Shown: positions 50,473-59,703, counted from the stretch's first letter. The stretch: DNA of 64,000 bases from 34-65-8 sp964516135 (GCA_964516135.1 CAZEWN010000004.1:1-64000); one strand, 5' to 3'. A program made the numbers and translations. The notes: generated by a model not told the origin, from the letters alone.

Positions 50473-52218
50473 TTGGACAACCAGCGCAATCTCCTGCTCG
50501 CCGTCGTGCTATGCGGCCTGCTGATCTTCGGCTGGGACGCGGCCACGCGCTATTTCTATCCGCAGCCGCTCGAACCAGTGGTTGCCGCGCCGCAAACCAC
50601 GCCGACCGCTGCCGCGCCGCGCGCCGGGCTGGATGCCGCCGCGCCCGCTGCCGCCGCCCCGGCGCGCGCCAGCGCCCCGCCGGTGCGGATTGACGCGCCG
50701 CGCATGGCAGGCTCGATCAACCCGGTTGGTGCGCGGGTCGATAACGTCACGCTGAAGGATTACCGCGCGACAGTCGACGAGGACAGCGGCCCGGTTCGCC
50801 TGTTCGCGCCTGAGGGCAGCGGGCGCCAGCACTACGCCGAATTCGGCTTCCTGGTCGATGGCCGCCGCGCCACCGGACCCGATACGGTCTGGCAGGCTGA
50901 AGGCGGCCCGCTCGCACCGGGCAACCCGGTCACGCTGCGCCACACGACGCCCGGTGGGCAGCGGCTGGCAATCCGCTTGGCGATCGACGCCAATTTCATG
51001 CTCACCGTCACCCAGAGCGCGGCCAACGGCGGCGGTGGTGCCGCGGTGATCCAGCCCTTTGCCACCATCAACCGCACCAGCGTGGGCGCCGACCCGAGCC
51101 AGTGGATCGCGCACACCGGCCCGATCGGCGGGTTCGGCGGCACAGTCAACTACGACTACAATTACGACGATGTGGCCGAAGCCGGCAGCGCGACCGGCGA
51201 GGGGCGGGCTGACTGGATCGGCTTCACCGACAATTACTGGCTCAGCGCGCTGGTGCCGCAGCAGGGCGCGGCCACGCAAAGCGAGTTCCGTTCGCTCGGC
51301 AACGACCTCTACCGCGCCGACGTGATCTACGATCCGGTGACACTGGCTGCCGGTGCGGGCGAGACGCGCACCACGCGGCTGTTCGTCGGTGCCAAGGAAA
51401 GCCAGGTGCTCGACGCCTATCAGGATGCGGGCGTCTCGCAGTTCGGCCTGGCAATCAGTTGGGGCTGGTTCCGTTGGTTTGAAAAGCCGATGCTGGCCCT
51501 GTTGCGGATACTCAATGATTTCGCGGGCAATTTCGGCGTCGCGATCATCCTGCTGACGCTGATCGTGCGCCTGGTGATGTTCCCGATCGCGCAGAAGCAG
51601 TTCGCCAGCATGGCAGCGATGAAGGCGATCCAGCCCAAGATGAAGGCGCTGCAGGATCGCTACAAGGACGACAAGCAGAAGCAGCAGCAGGAAATCATGG
51701 CGCTCTACAAGAAGGAGGGCGTTAACCCGCTCGCCGGGTGCCTGCCGATCCTGATCCAGATCCCCATTTTCTTCGCGCTGTACAAGGTGCTGATCCTGGC
51801 GATCGAAATGCGGCATGAACCGTTCATCGATTTCTGGATCAAGGACCTGTCGGCGCAGGATCCGTGGACGATCCTGAACCTGTTCGGCCTTCTGCCGTTC
51901 GACCCGCCGGGATTCCTGGCGATCGGCGTGCTGGCGGTGCTCCTGGGCATTACCATGTGGCTCACCTTCAAGCTGAACCCTGCGGCGATGGACCCGATGC
52001 AGCAGCAGATCTTCAACATCATGCCCTGGATCCTGATGTTCGTAATGGCGCCGTTCGCGGCCGGGCTGCTGCTTTACTGGGTTACGTCCAACATCCTGAC
52101 GCTGGCGCAGCAGAGCTATCTCTACTCCAAGCACCCGCAGCTCAAGGCCCAGTCTGACAAGGAAAAGGCGGACAAAGACAAGGAAGCCGAGGCGCGCGGC
52201 GCCAAGGGTAAGGCGTGA
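50473..52218 (+). CDS. yidC: Membrane protein insertase YidC
   Basis: 581 residues, TTG start (no nearby ATG; sequence begins DNQRNLLLAVVLCGLLIFGWD). N-terminal membrane helix, then a Pro/Ala-rich linker, a periplasmic domain (residues about 75-330) and the conserved five-helix insertase core: WGWFRWFEKPMLALLRI, LTLIVRLVMFPIAQKQFASMAAMKAIQPKMKALQ (Arg in the groove), NPLAGCLPILIQIPIFFALYKVL, IMPWILMFVMAPFAAGLLLYWVTSN (short cores as cited). Lys-rich tail. Inserts membrane proteins with or without SecYEG. Confidence 0.96.
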   Translation: MDNQRNLLLAVVLCGLLIFGWDAATRYFYPQPLEPVVAAPQTTPTAAAPRAGLDAAAPAAAAPARASAPPVRIDAPRMAGSINPVGARVDNVTLKDYRATVDEDSGPVRLFAPEGSGRQHYAEFGFLVDGRRATGPDTVWQAEGGPLAPGNPVTLRHTTPGGQRLAIRLAIDANFMLTVTQSAANGGGGAAVIQPFATINRTSVGADPSQWIAHTGPIGGFGGTVNYDYNYDDVAEAGSATGEGRADWIGFTDNYWLSALVPQQGAATQSEFRSLGNDLYRADVIYDPVTLAAGAGETRTTRLFVGAKESQVLDAYQDAGVSQFGLAISWGWFRWFEKPMLALLRILNDFAGNFGVAIILLTLIVRLVMFPIAQKQFASMAAMKAIQPKMKALQDRYKDDKQKQQQEIMALYKKEGVNPLAGCLPILIQIPIFFALYKVLILAIEMRHEPFIDFWIKDLSAQDPWTILNLFGLLPFDPPGFLAIGVLAVLLGITMWLTFKLNPAAMDPMQQQIFNIMPWILMFVMAPFAAGLLLYWVTSNILTLAQQSYLYSKHPQLKAQSDKEKADKDKEAEARGAKGKA

Positions 52219-52868
52219 CTCCTGAGGAAGATGCCGCGCGCGCGGAACTGGCCGAACGCGCGGCGAAGCTGTTCTCGGGCCGGGTGGATTTCCTCCTCTC
52301 GGCTCCGCAGCTCAAATTCCTGCCTGAGCCGACAGTGCCGGAAATCGCCTTCTGCGGGCGGTCCAATGTGGGCAAGTCGTCGCTGGTCAACGCGCTGACC
52401 GGCAGGCGGGCGATCGCGCGCGCCTCGGTCACGCCCGGTCGCACGCAGGAACTCAACTTCTTCGAGGTGGGCGAACCGACGCTGTTCCGGCTGGTCGACA
52501 TGCCCGGCTACGGCTTCGCCAAGGCGCCGGTCAAGGTGGTCGACAAGTGGAAGGCGCTGGTCCGCACCTACCTGCGCGGCCGCGCGGTCCTCGCGCGCAC
52601 GCTGGTGCTGGTTGATGCGCGCCACGGGCTGAAGGACGTCGACCGCGAGATGATGAAAATGCTCGACGAGGCGGCCGTGACCTACCGCGTTGTCCTGACC
52701 AAGGCTGACAAAATCAAGGCGAGCGAACTCGCTGCGACGACCGCGAAGGTGGCGGAGGAAGCCCGCAAGCACGTTGCAGCGTACCCCGAGGTTCACGTGA
52801 CCTCGAGCGAGAAGGGCATGGGCATCGCGGAGCTTCGCGCGGCGGTGCTGGGGGATGCGGGGGTTTGA
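52215..52868 (+). CDS. engB: Ribosome biogenesis GTPase EngB/YsxC
   Basis: 217 residues, GTG start coupled to yidC. G1 FCGRSNVGKSSLVN, G2 TPGRTQ, G3 DMPGYG, G4 LTKADK, G5 TSSEKG. Needed for large-subunit assembly. In many relatives argB follows; here a minus-strand hypothetical gene follows instead. Confidence 0.95.
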   Translation: MTPEEDAARAELAERAAKLFSGRVDFLLSAPQLKFLPEPTVPEIAFCGRSNVGKSSLVNALTGRRAIARASVTPGRTQELNFFEVGEPTLFRLVDMPGYGFAKAPVKVVDKWKALVRTYLRGRAVLARTLVLVDARHGLKDVDREMMKMLDEAAVTYRVVLTKADKIKASELAATTAKVAEEARKHVAAYPEVHVTSSEKGMGIAELRAAVLGDAGV

Positions 52869-52932
52869 GGGCGCGGCGGCTTTGGGGATGCGCTAGAGAG
52901 CTGACGAATGGCTTAGATTGGGTGGAAAGCTG

Positions 52933-53514
52933 TCATTCCCGATACATCGCCCATGGTGCCCAAGCCGGGAACCGGTCGATGCATTCATGGCTAGTGCCAG
53001 TATCGAACTTCACGCTCAGTACTCGAAAAACTGCGGCAAACCCCTCGGGGGGCCAGTCGGGATTTCCGTAAGTTGGCAGCAAGTTTTCTGCTGGAGCAGG
53101 AGAGAATATTCCTACTCGGCAGATACCATGGCTAGCAAGCGAGGCGATTGCCTGTCGGTAGACACCCACTGTCGCACTCTCTGGTAGGTCAACGATCACA
53201 AAGGGGCTGCTCCCATGGGGACCGACTTCAAGGCCCTGAACCAGCGGAGCAAAATCATCAATACGATCTCCTCCTAGGTTCCACTGGCCAGTTTCAGGTT
53301 CAAACAATGGAAGGGATGGATTTGAACCTTCTTCGAACACAAGGCCGCCGGGTTCACCGTAAACCTCTAAAGCGAAATCTTTAGGGTCTGATGCGTCGAG
53401 ATTTCCCGTTACCCATAACTGCGTCGCAGCCATCCTTGCCGCGTAGATAATCAAGATTGCGAAGAGAATTACCAGCAGAAGCACTCTCGTTCGGCTTATG
53501 CGTTTTCGCAGCAT
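52933..53514 (-). CDS. Hypothetical membrane-anchored protein
   Basis: 193 residues. N-terminal membrane helix with positive flank (RKRISRTRVLLLVILFAILIIYAAR); the remainder is predicted periplasmic with VFEEGSNPSLPLFEPETGQW, SSPFVIVDLPESATVGVYRQAIASLASHGICRVGIFS and two cysteines. The VIVDLPESATVGVYRQAIASL portion resembles the ExbD/TolR periplasmic fold, but that is weak. GC content is visibly lower than that of neighbours, hinting at transfer. AGAGGA lies very close to the ATG. No family assigned. Confidence 0.6.
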   Translation of the reverse strand: MLRKRISRTRVLLLVILFAILIIYAARMAATQLWVTGNLDASDPKDFALEVYGEPGGLVFEEGSNPSLPLFEPETGQWNLGGDRIDDFAPLVQGLEVGPHGSSPFVIVDLPESATVGVYRQAIASLASHGICRVGIFSPAPAENLLPTYGNPDWPPEGFAAVFRVLSVKFDTGTSHECIDRFPAWAPWAMYRE

Positions 53515-53551
53515 TTCCTCTTGTAGCGAGATAAGTCCGATTGGCCAACGT

Positions 53552-53565
53552 CCGCAATGGGGTCG
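53552..53565. repeat. 14-bp direct repeat, left copy
   Basis: CCGCAATGGGGTCG occurs here and again at 54089-54102, on either side of the small secreted-protein gene at 53676-54074. Both copies are within low-GC intergenic sequence. May be members of a short interspersed repeat. Confidence 0.5.
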
Positions 53566-53675
53566 TGATCGGCCGGGACGCTTTCAGGAAGCTAGCACCG
53601 CATACCTGCCGGTCCGCTTCGGGGTGGAAAGCTGCCATCGCGCCAGCTAAGCTTTGCGCGAAGTGGAACGACGAC

Positions 53676-54074
53676 ATGAGCAAATTAGCAGCAGCCGTTC
53701 TTGTGTGTGTGTCCATTGGTTTGATTGCCTCCGATCCTGTCGCTGCTGCGAACCGCAAGGCTCAAGATATGGTAGCCGATTTTCGGACGGATCAAGCCGC
53801 GTTGTTGGCCAAGTTTCCCGCGCTTGTTAAGATTGATGGAGTGCTCCGCGCCGACTGTGCAGCGCAGAACGAGGGCAAGCCCGCCTCAGGCGATTTCTGC
53901 GGCTGCGCGTCTGCCGTTACAACGGGCCTCTGGCGCTCGGGCGTGGACCCAAAAATGCTGCCACGGCTGACAAACTACATCAACAATCCCACCGACGAGG
54001 GAGCCAACGAGTTTGTCCGGTATCAGGGACCTGAGCTTTACCGCTCACTCTGCGTGAAGGCTACATCACCGTAG
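53676..54074 (+). CDS. Hypothetical secreted protein
   Basis: 132 residues from ATG 53676. Signal peptide SKLAAAVLVCVSIGLIASDPVAAA. The mature part has QDMVADFRTDQAALLAKFPALVKIDGVL and three or four Cys (DCAAQ, FCGCASAVTTG, LCVKA) that could form disulfides. No known domain recognised. Flanked by the 14-bp direct repeats. Confidence 0.55.
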   Translation: MSKLAAAVLVCVSIGLIASDPVAAANRKAQDMVADFRTDQAALLAKFPALVKIDGVLRADCAAQNEGKPASGDFCGCASAVTTGLWRSGVDPKMLPRLTNYINNPTDEGANEFVRYQGPELYRSLCVKATSP

Positions 54075-54088
54075 GTTTAGCCAAACGG

Positions 54089-54102
54089 CCGCAATGGGGT
54101 CG
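54089..54102. repeat. 14-bp direct repeat, right copy
   Basis: Second exact copy of CCGCAATGGGGTCG, followed by CTTGCAGAC. It lies 15 bases after the stop of the hypothetical secreted-protein gene. Confidence 0.5.
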
Positions 54103-54146
54103 CTTGCAGACGGTCCGCTTAGGGAGCGCAACAACCCTGCACCAGT

Positions 54147-54563
54147 CTACCGCGCAAACAATTGCCCCAAATCCTCGAACGCCTTCATCTCCAGCGCGTT
54201 GCCCGCGGGGTCGCGGAAGAACATCGTGGCTTGTTCGCCCGGCTGGCCCTTGAAGCGCACGGTCGGTTCGATCTCGAACCGGGTGCCCGCCGCGACCAGC
54301 CGGTCGGCCAGGTCCTGCCACTGCGCCATTTCCAGCACGATCCCGAAGTGCGGCACCGGCACCTCGTGCCCGTCGACCGGGTTTGCCCCACGGTCGCCGC
54401 TGCCCGGCGAAAGGTGTGCCACGATCTGGTGGCCGTAGAAGTCGAAGTCGATCCATTCCTCGCTGCTGCGCCCCTCGGGGCAGCCCATGACTCCACCGTA
54501 GAAGGCGCGCGCGGCGGCGAGGTCGTCGACGGGAAAGGCGAGGTGAAACGGGCGCAGGGTCAT
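54147..54563 (-). CDS. VOC family (glyoxalase-like) protein
   Basis: 138 residues. MTLRPFHLAFPVDDLAAARAFYGGVMGC opens the first VOC module with a metal-type His (HLAFPV); the second has PHFGIVLEM and an acidic ligand in NALEMKAFED. RDPAGNALEMK is the typical closing strand. Substrate unknown. Confidence 0.87.
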   Translation of the reverse strand: MTLRPFHLAFPVDDLAAARAFYGGVMGCPEGRSSEEWIDFDFYGHQIVAHLSPGSGDRGANPVDGHEVPVPHFGIVLEMAQWQDLADRLVAAGTRFEIEPTVRFKGQPGEQATMFFRDPAGNALEMKAFEDLGQLFAR

Positions 54564-54667
54564 GCCGTGTGGTCTAGCCCGCTGGCGAAGCGCGGAAAAG
54601 CCCGGTCAGCCTCGACAGGCATAGTCCTAGCCTCTAGGCCGCCCGGGCAAGCAAGGTGGGCGAGCGC

Positions 54668-55345
54668 ATGAAACTGATCATCGGCAACAAGAACTATTCG
54701 AGCTGGAGCCTGCGCGCCTGGCTCGCCGCGAAGCAATCGGGCCTCGCGTTCGAGGAGCTGATCGTCAACATCGGCAGCGACGACTGGCAGGCCGCGCGGC
54801 GCAGCTCTGACGAGATCATGCCCAGCGGCAAGGTGCCGATCCTGTGGGACGGCGACGTGGTGGTGTGGGACAGCATGGCGATCCTCGAATACCTTGGCGA
54901 CAAGGTCGGGCGCGAGCGGTTCTGGCCCAAGGACGATGCGGCGCGCGGCATGGCGCGCTCGGCCGTCGCGGAAATGCATTCCTCGTTCCAGGCGCTGCGC
55001 GGCGAATGCCCGATGAACGTGCGGCGCCGCATCGAAGGCGTGAAAATCACTGACCAATGCCGCGCCGACATCGTGCGCGTGCTGCAACTGTGGGCCGAGG
55101 CGCGGGCGCGGTTCGGACAGGGCGGGCCGTTCCTGTTCGGCACCTTCGGCGCGGCGGACGTGTTTTTCGCCCCGGTGGTCAGCCGATTCATCACCTACGG
55201 CATTGGCGTGCCCGGATTTGCCCAGGCCTATATGGAGGCCTTGTGGGAACAGGAATGGATGCAGCAATGGATCGCCGCTGCCGAAGAGGAAGAATGGACT
55301 ATCGAGCAATACGAACGCGCGCCCGCCGCCAAATCGCGCGGCTGA
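54668..55345 (+). CDS. Glutathione S-transferase family protein
   Basis: 225 residues. Thioredoxin-like N-terminal domain: KLIIGNKNYSSWSLRAWLAAKQ (Ser in NYSSWS is the probable catalytic residue) and PSGKVPILWDGDVVVWDSMAILEYL (GSH-binding Val-Pro and Asp-Ser). Helical C-terminal domain with PFLFGTFGAADVFFAPVVSRF. Its end overlaps the S1/P1 nuclease gene by 52 bases in another frame. Confidence 0.92.
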   Translation: MKLIIGNKNYSSWSLRAWLAAKQSGLAFEELIVNIGSDDWQAARRSSDEIMPSGKVPILWDGDVVVWDSMAILEYLGDKVGRERFWPKDDAARGMARSAVAEMHSSFQALRGECPMNVRRRIEGVKITDQCRADIVRVLQLWAEARARFGQGGPFLFGTFGAADVFFAPVVSRFITYGIGVPGFAQAYMEALWEQEWMQQWIAAAEEEEWTIEQYERAPAAKSRG

Positions 55346-56202
55346 TCGCGGGAATTGCGGCGCTGACGCTGGTGGTTTCGACACCAGCGTCGGCTTGGGG
55401 ATTCTTCGCGCACCGGACCACGGCGCAGATCGCGCTCGCCAATGTGCGCCCCGAAACGCGCGCCGCGATGCAGCGGCTGTTCGCCTACGAGGCGCGGCTC
55501 GGCACGCCCGATTGCGCGCTTGCGAATATCGAGGACGCCTCCACCTGGCCTGACTGCGTGCGGCGCGAGGGGTGGCGCTGGGGCTATACCGCCCCCTGGC
55601 ACTACCGCACCGCGCCGGTGTGCGAGGCTTACGACGAACGCGCCAACTGCGCGGGCGGCAACTGCGTCACTGCCCAGATAATCCGTAGCCAGCGCTTGCT
55701 CGCGGACGAGAGCCTGCCGCCGCACATCCGGCTGGAGGCGCTCGCTTTCATGGTCCACTTCGCGGGTGACGTGCACATGCCGCTCCATTCGGGCGACAAG
55801 GACGATCGCGGCGGCAACGACCGGGTGACCGCCTATGGCATCGTGCCCGGCCTTAACCTCCATTCGATCTGGGACAGCGCGCTGGCCGAACGCGCGATCA
55901 CCAGCGCCGATCCGCCGCTGGTGCGCCGCTATTCCGTAGAGGAGCGCGCCGCGATCGCCACCGGCGGGCCGCACGACTGGGGCCGCGAGAGCTGGCAACT
56001 GGCGCGCGACTTCGTCTACCGCAACGCCTTCGACCGCGACCCGTGCGAAGGCGACCTGCCGCTGCAAACCACGCTCACGCAGGAGGATATCATGGAGGCG
56101 ATTCCCGTCTCGCAGCAGCGGGTGACGCAGGCGGGTTTGCGGATCGCGCGGCTGCTCGACGAGGCGTTTGCGCCCGGGCCGTTGGTGGCACCTGGCAGAT
56201 AG
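55294..56202 (+). CDS. S1/P1 nuclease
   Basis: 302 residues from ATG 55294 (AGAGGAAG five bases upstream). Signal peptide IARLIAGIAALTLVVSTPASA is cut before Trp-Gly-Phe-Phe-Ala-His, the N-terminal zinc ligands of this family. Further ligands: Asp in IEDASTWPD, His in APWHYR, His/Asp in VHFAGDVHMPLHSGDKDDRGGND, and His/Asp in LNLHSIWDSAL. Single-strand-specific nuclease/3'-nucleotidase in the periplasm or medium, useful for scavenging phosphate and nucleosides. Confidence 0.92.
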   Translation: MDYRAIRTRARRQIARLIAGIAALTLVVSTPASAWGFFAHRTTAQIALANVRPETRAAMQRLFAYEARLGTPDCALANIEDASTWPDCVRREGWRWGYTAPWHYRTAPVCEAYDERANCAGGNCVTAQIIRSQRLLADESLPPHIRLEALAFMVHFAGDVHMPLHSGDKDDRGGNDRVTAYGIVPGLNLHSIWDSALAERAITSADPPLVRRYSVEERAAIATGGPHDWGRESWQLARDFVYRNAFDRDPCEGDLPLQTTLTQEDIMEAIPVSQQRVTQAGLRIARLLDEAFAPGPLVAPGR

Positions 56203-56203
56203 C

Positions 56204-56229
56204 GTCATCCCCGCTTGCGCTGGGATGAC
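56204..56229. repeat. Hairpin between convergent genes
   Basis: Perfect 8-bp stem GTCATCCC (56204-56211) / GGGATGAC (56222-56229), 10-base loop. Lies between the stop of the S1/P1 nuclease gene and the end of the convergent cupin gene. Shares TCATCCC with the element at 28015-28095. May serve as a bidirectional terminator; no T-run. Confidence 0.55.
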
Positions 56230-56239
56230 CGGCTGGGGG

Positions 56240-56707
56240 TTAGGGAACTCGCGTCGTTTCGTAACGCGTCCCGTCCTTGCGGGCGTAGCCTGCCGCGTCG
56301 AACACCATGTCGATGTCGGGATATTCGCCGCTGTCGCCCTCGCGCGCGCCCGCGCTGATCGCCACGAACACGCAATCCTCGCCCGTGCGGTTTTGCATGT
56401 GGTGCCCGTTGCGCGTTCCCGCCGGGAACGCCAGGACATCGCCCGCGCGCACCACGCTCTCGCCCGCATCCTCGATCAACACTGCTTCGCCCGCCAGCAT
56501 CACCACCAGCTCGTCCTGCCCGGCGTGCCAGTGGCGCTGGCTCGACCAGGCGCCGGGTTTCAGCACGACATGGCTCGCGCCCATCAGCGTCAGGCCCGCG
56601 ACCGGCGCGAGGCGGCGATACCAGCGGCCCTCCACCTCGGCATCGTAGGGCGGCGGATAACCGGTCGCATTGGTCTGCGGGATAGCGTCGATATCGAGCT
56701 TGGGCAT
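56240..56707 (-). CDS. Cupin domain protein
   Basis: 155 residues from ATG 56707. Cupin motif 1: SQRHWHAGQDELVVMLAGEA (His-x-His, Glu); motif 2: GDVLAFPAGTRNGHHMQN. The N-terminal KLDIDAIPQTNATGYPPPYDAEVEGRWYRRLAPVAGLT region is typical of a group often linked to sugar or small-molecule binding. Metal-binding predicted; function unknown. Divergent from dapE. Confidence 0.86.
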   Translation of the reverse strand: MPKLDIDAIPQTNATGYPPPYDAEVEGRWYRRLAPVAGLTLMGASHVVLKPGAWSSQRHWHAGQDELVVMLAGEAVLIEDAGESVVRAGDVLAFPAGTRNGHHMQNRTGEDCVFVAISAGAREGDSGEYPDIDMVFDAAGYARKDGTRYETTRVP

Positions 56708-56759
56708 GATTGGCCTCCGGCGCTGGAAAGCTGCGCCCGGCTGGTCTAACCCCGATGCG

Positions 56760-57905
56760 ATGCAGGATGCCAGCACGCTCGCCGAACAGCTTATCGCCGC
56801 GCCGAGCGTGACGCCCGCCACGGGGCTGGTATTCGACGTGCTTGAGGCGATGCTGGCTCCGCTCGGCTTCGCCGTCCATCGCTTCACGCGCGGCGAGGCG
56901 CCCGATGGCCCGGTGGAGAATCTGTTCGCGATCCGCCCTGGACCGGAAGGGTCACGCCACCTCGCTTTCGCCGGCCATCTCGACGTGGTGCCGCCGGGCG
57001 AAGGGTGGACCAGCGCGCCCTTCGCGCCGCAGCGGCGCCCTAGTCCCGGGGGCGAACTGCTCTATGGCCGCGGCGCGGTCGACATGAAGGGGGCGATCGC
57101 GGCGATGGTCGCGGCGGTGGCGGAGGTGCCGGGCGAAGCAGGCACGATCAGCTTCATCGTCACCGGCGACGAGGAAGGCCCTGCGATCCACGGCACCCGC
57201 GCACTGATCGATTATATGGCGCTGCACGGCTATCGACCGGACCTGTGCCTGGTGGGCGAACCAACCAGCGTGCACCGGCTGGGCGACATGATGAAGATCG
57301 GCCGGCGCGGCTCGCTCAACGTCTGGCTGGAGGTTGCGGGGACGCAGGGCCACGTCGCCTATCCGCACCTCGCCGACAATCCGCTCCCCCGGCTGGTGGC
57401 GATGCTGGCGGAGCTTGACGCGCTGGTGCTGGACGAGGGGACCGACTGGTTCCAGCCCTCCAATCTCGAGATCACCGAAATCGAGGCACCCAACCCGGCG
57501 ACCAATGTCATCCCCGCAACGGCGCGCGCGCGCCTGTCGGTCCGGTTCAACGACCTCCACACCGGCGTTGGTCTCGCCGAGCGAATCACGGAAATCGCCC
57601 AGCGCCACGGCGGAACCGCGCGCCCGGTCATCTCCGGCGAGCCGTTCCTGACCCCGCCCGGAGCGTTCTCCGCGATCGTCGCGGCGGCGATCGAGGCCGA
57701 GACCGGCCTTGCACCCGAACCATCGACCACTGGCGGCACGTCGGACGCGCGGTTCCTGCGCGCCGTCTGCCCGGTAATCGAGTTCGGGCTTTGCAACGCC
57801 ACCATGCACAAGCGCGACGAGGCGGTGGCAGTGGCAGATCTTGCGGCACTGACGCGGATTTATCGCCGGATCGCGATGGCGGCGCTTGGGGGAGAAACCG
57901 AATGA
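56760..57905 (+). CDS. dapE: Succinyl-diaminopimelate desuccinylase
   Basis: 381 residues. Metal ligands: His in AFAGHLDVVPPGEGW, Asp in YGRGAVDMKGAIAAM, Glu pair in VTGDEEGPAIHGT, Glu in LVGEPTS and His in LCNATMHKRDE. Also KIGRRGSLN and TGGTSDARF. It hydrolyses N-succinyl-LL-diaminopimelate in lysine and peptidoglycan synthesis. The stop overlaps the symporter start. dapB lies 2.6 kb away on the other strand. Confidence 0.95.
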   Translation: MQDASTLAEQLIAAPSVTPATGLVFDVLEAMLAPLGFAVHRFTRGEAPDGPVENLFAIRPGPEGSRHLAFAGHLDVVPPGEGWTSAPFAPQRRPSPGGELLYGRGAVDMKGAIAAMVAAVAEVPGEAGTISFIVTGDEEGPAIHGTRALIDYMALHGYRPDLCLVGEPTSVHRLGDMMKIGRRGSLNVWLEVAGTQGHVAYPHLADNPLPRLVAMLAELDALVLDEGTDWFQPSNLEITEIEAPNPATNVIPATARARLSVRFNDLHTGVGLAERITEIAQRHGGTARPVISGEPFLTPPGAFSAIVAAAIEAETGLAPEPSTTGGTSDARFLRAVCPVIEFGLCNATMHKRDEAVAVADLAALTRIYRRIAMAALGGETE

Positions 57906-59224
57906 CCGATGCAGCCGCCACCGTATCCGATGCGCCCAAAGCCGACCATAGCCGCCTGCAATGGCGCATCCTGATTGGTTTCGTCGCCGGGCTGGTCGGC
58001 GGCCTGCTCGTCTACACTTTCGCGCGTGATGCGGCGTGGGTGGATGCGGTTGTCACCTACGTCACCGGGCCGATTGGGCAGATTTTCCTGCGGCTCCTGT
58101 TCATGCTGGTGATCCCGCTGCTGTTCAGCGCGCTGGTGGTGGGCATTGCCGAGATGGGCGAGGTCAGGGCGCTGGGGCAGGTGGGCCTCAAGACGCTGCT
58201 CTATACGGTCATCGTCTCGTCAATCGCGGTCGCAATCTCGCTGGCGCTGGTCAACCTGATCCAGCCCGGGCGGGGGGTCGATCCGGTCGCGGCGCAGCAG
58301 ATGCTGGCCGATGGCGCGGAAGGCGCCTCCAGCATCGTCCAGGCGAGCGCGGAGACCGGTGCCGGGGTCAACCAGCTGATCGCCATCGTGCCCAACAACG
58401 TGATCGCCGCGATGGGCGCGAACGACATCCTCGCGGTCATGTTCTTCGCGCTGTTCTTCGGCATCGGCCTGATGCTGGTCCAGACCCGCAATACCGCGAC
58501 ACTCAAGGACGGGATCGAGGGTATTTTCGAGGTGGCGATGAAGCTGATCGGCTTTGTCATCCAGTTGGCCCCGATCGCGATCTTCTGCTTCATGTTCAAC
58601 CTCACCGCCCAGTTCGGGTGGGACTTGCTGGTCAAGCTCGCCGCGTTCGTTGCGGTGGTGCTGCTGGCGCTGGGCGTGCAGATGTTCGGCGTCTTCCCGC
58701 TGATCCTGAAGTTCATCGCGAAAAAGAGCCCCACCGCGTTTTTCCGCGAGACGCGCGAGGCGAGCCTGATGGCGTTCTCGACCGCCAGCTCGAACGCCAC
58801 GCTGCCGACCGCGCTGCGCGTGGCCGACGCCGAGCTGAAGCTCCCGCGCCGCATCGCGCGCTTCGTCCTCACCATCGGCGCAACCGCCAACCAGAACGGC
58901 ACCGCGATGTTCGAAGGGGTGACGGTGCTGTTCCTCGCCCAGTTCTTCGGCGTGGAACTATCGCTGATGGATCAGGCCTTCGTCATGCTGATCTGCATCC
59001 TCGCCGGGATCGGCACCGCAGGCGTCCCCGGCGGCTCGCTCCCGGTGATCGCGCTGATCCTGGTGGGCGTGGGCGTGGACCCGGCGGGCATCGGCCTGAT
59101 CCTCGGCGTCGACCGCTTCCTCGATATGTGCCGCACGACGCTCAACGTGGTGGGGGATTTGGTGGCGGCGCAGACGATTAGCACGCTGTCGCCGGAGCTG
59201 GCGGAGGAGGGAGCGGGGTCCTGA
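57902..59224 (+). CDS. Dicarboxylate/amino acid:cation symporter (DAACS family)
   Basis: 440 residues from ATG 57902. Eight or so membrane helices; conserved transport motifs: RLLFMLVIPLLFSALVVGI, FSTASSNATLPTALRVA (Ser-rich re-entrant loop), TIGATANQNGTAMFEGV (NQNGT), AGIGTAGVPGGSLPVIALIL and DRFLDMCRTTLNVVGD. Takes up C4-dicarboxylates, glutamate or similar with Na+ or H+. Coupled to dapE by an ATGA overlap, though no metabolic link is evident. Confidence 0.93.
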   Translation: MTDAAATVSDAPKADHSRLQWRILIGFVAGLVGGLLVYTFARDAAWVDAVVTYVTGPIGQIFLRLLFMLVIPLLFSALVVGIAEMGEVRALGQVGLKTLLYTVIVSSIAVAISLALVNLIQPGRGVDPVAAQQMLADGAEGASSIVQASAETGAGVNQLIAIVPNNVIAAMGANDILAVMFFALFFGIGLMLVQTRNTATLKDGIEGIFEVAMKLIGFVIQLAPIAIFCFMFNLTAQFGWDLLVKLAAFVAVVLLALGVQMFGVFPLILKFIAKKSPTAFFRETREASLMAFSTASSNATLPTALRVADAELKLPRRIARFVLTIGATANQNGTAMFEGVTVLFLAQFFGVELSLMDQAFVMLICILAGIGTAGVPGGSLPVIALILVGVGVDPAGIGLILGVDRFLDMCRTTLNVVGDLVAAQTISTLSPELAEEGAGS

Positions 59225-59289
59225 GTGGCCGTTTTGGGGTGGGGAGCGGACCGGCGGGTTTCAGGAGTGCAAAGCGGAAAGCAGATGCA

Positions 59290-59703
59290 TTAGAGATGAC
59301 GAGTTTCCTTAGGTTCATCGTGCCAAGAATCATGGAGGCCATCGGCGCAACGCATGGGCGAGGCCAACAAATCTTGCGTGCTCAAATCATCAAGCGCGGC
59401 AACATGAACCATTACGAATTTGCCGCCGAGCATTGGCATGTCACCGTCGTTGTATAGGGCGATGCCGCAATGTTTGCAGAAACGGTGATGCTGTTCGCCC
59501 CCGGCTCCTGAACTGCTGAAGTCGGAAAGAGCATCGCCACCTTGCAAGAGCCGAAAGTCATCCGGCTTAATTGGCGCTGTCTTCCACATCCGCTGTTTCC
59601 AGCAGAAGGTGCAGTTGCACTTCCCGGTTCCGTTTGCGAGGTCGATGTCAGCCTCGAAGGCGACTGCCTTGCAGTGGCAGCTTCCGTGATACGTCCTTTT
59701 CAA
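59290..59703 (-). CDS. GFA family protein (glutathione-dependent formaldehyde-activating enzyme fold)
   Basis: 137 residues. Cys clusters of the GFA zinc fold: GSCHCKAVAFEADI, CNCTFCWKQR, FCKHCGIALY. Members may bind two zincs and S-hydroxymethylglutathione-like adducts, but most have unknown activity. Divergent gap upstream (59704-59822) has no gene. Lower GC content than neighbours. A second GFA gene lies at 61928-62266 and is only distantly similar. Confidence 0.87.
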   Translation of the reverse strand: MKRTYHGSCHCKAVAFEADIDLANGTGKCNCTFCWKQRMWKTAPIKPDDFRLLQGGDALSDFSSSGAGGEQHHRFCKHCGIALYNDGDMPMLGGKFVMVHVAALDDLSTQDLLASPMRCADGLHDSWHDEPKETRHL

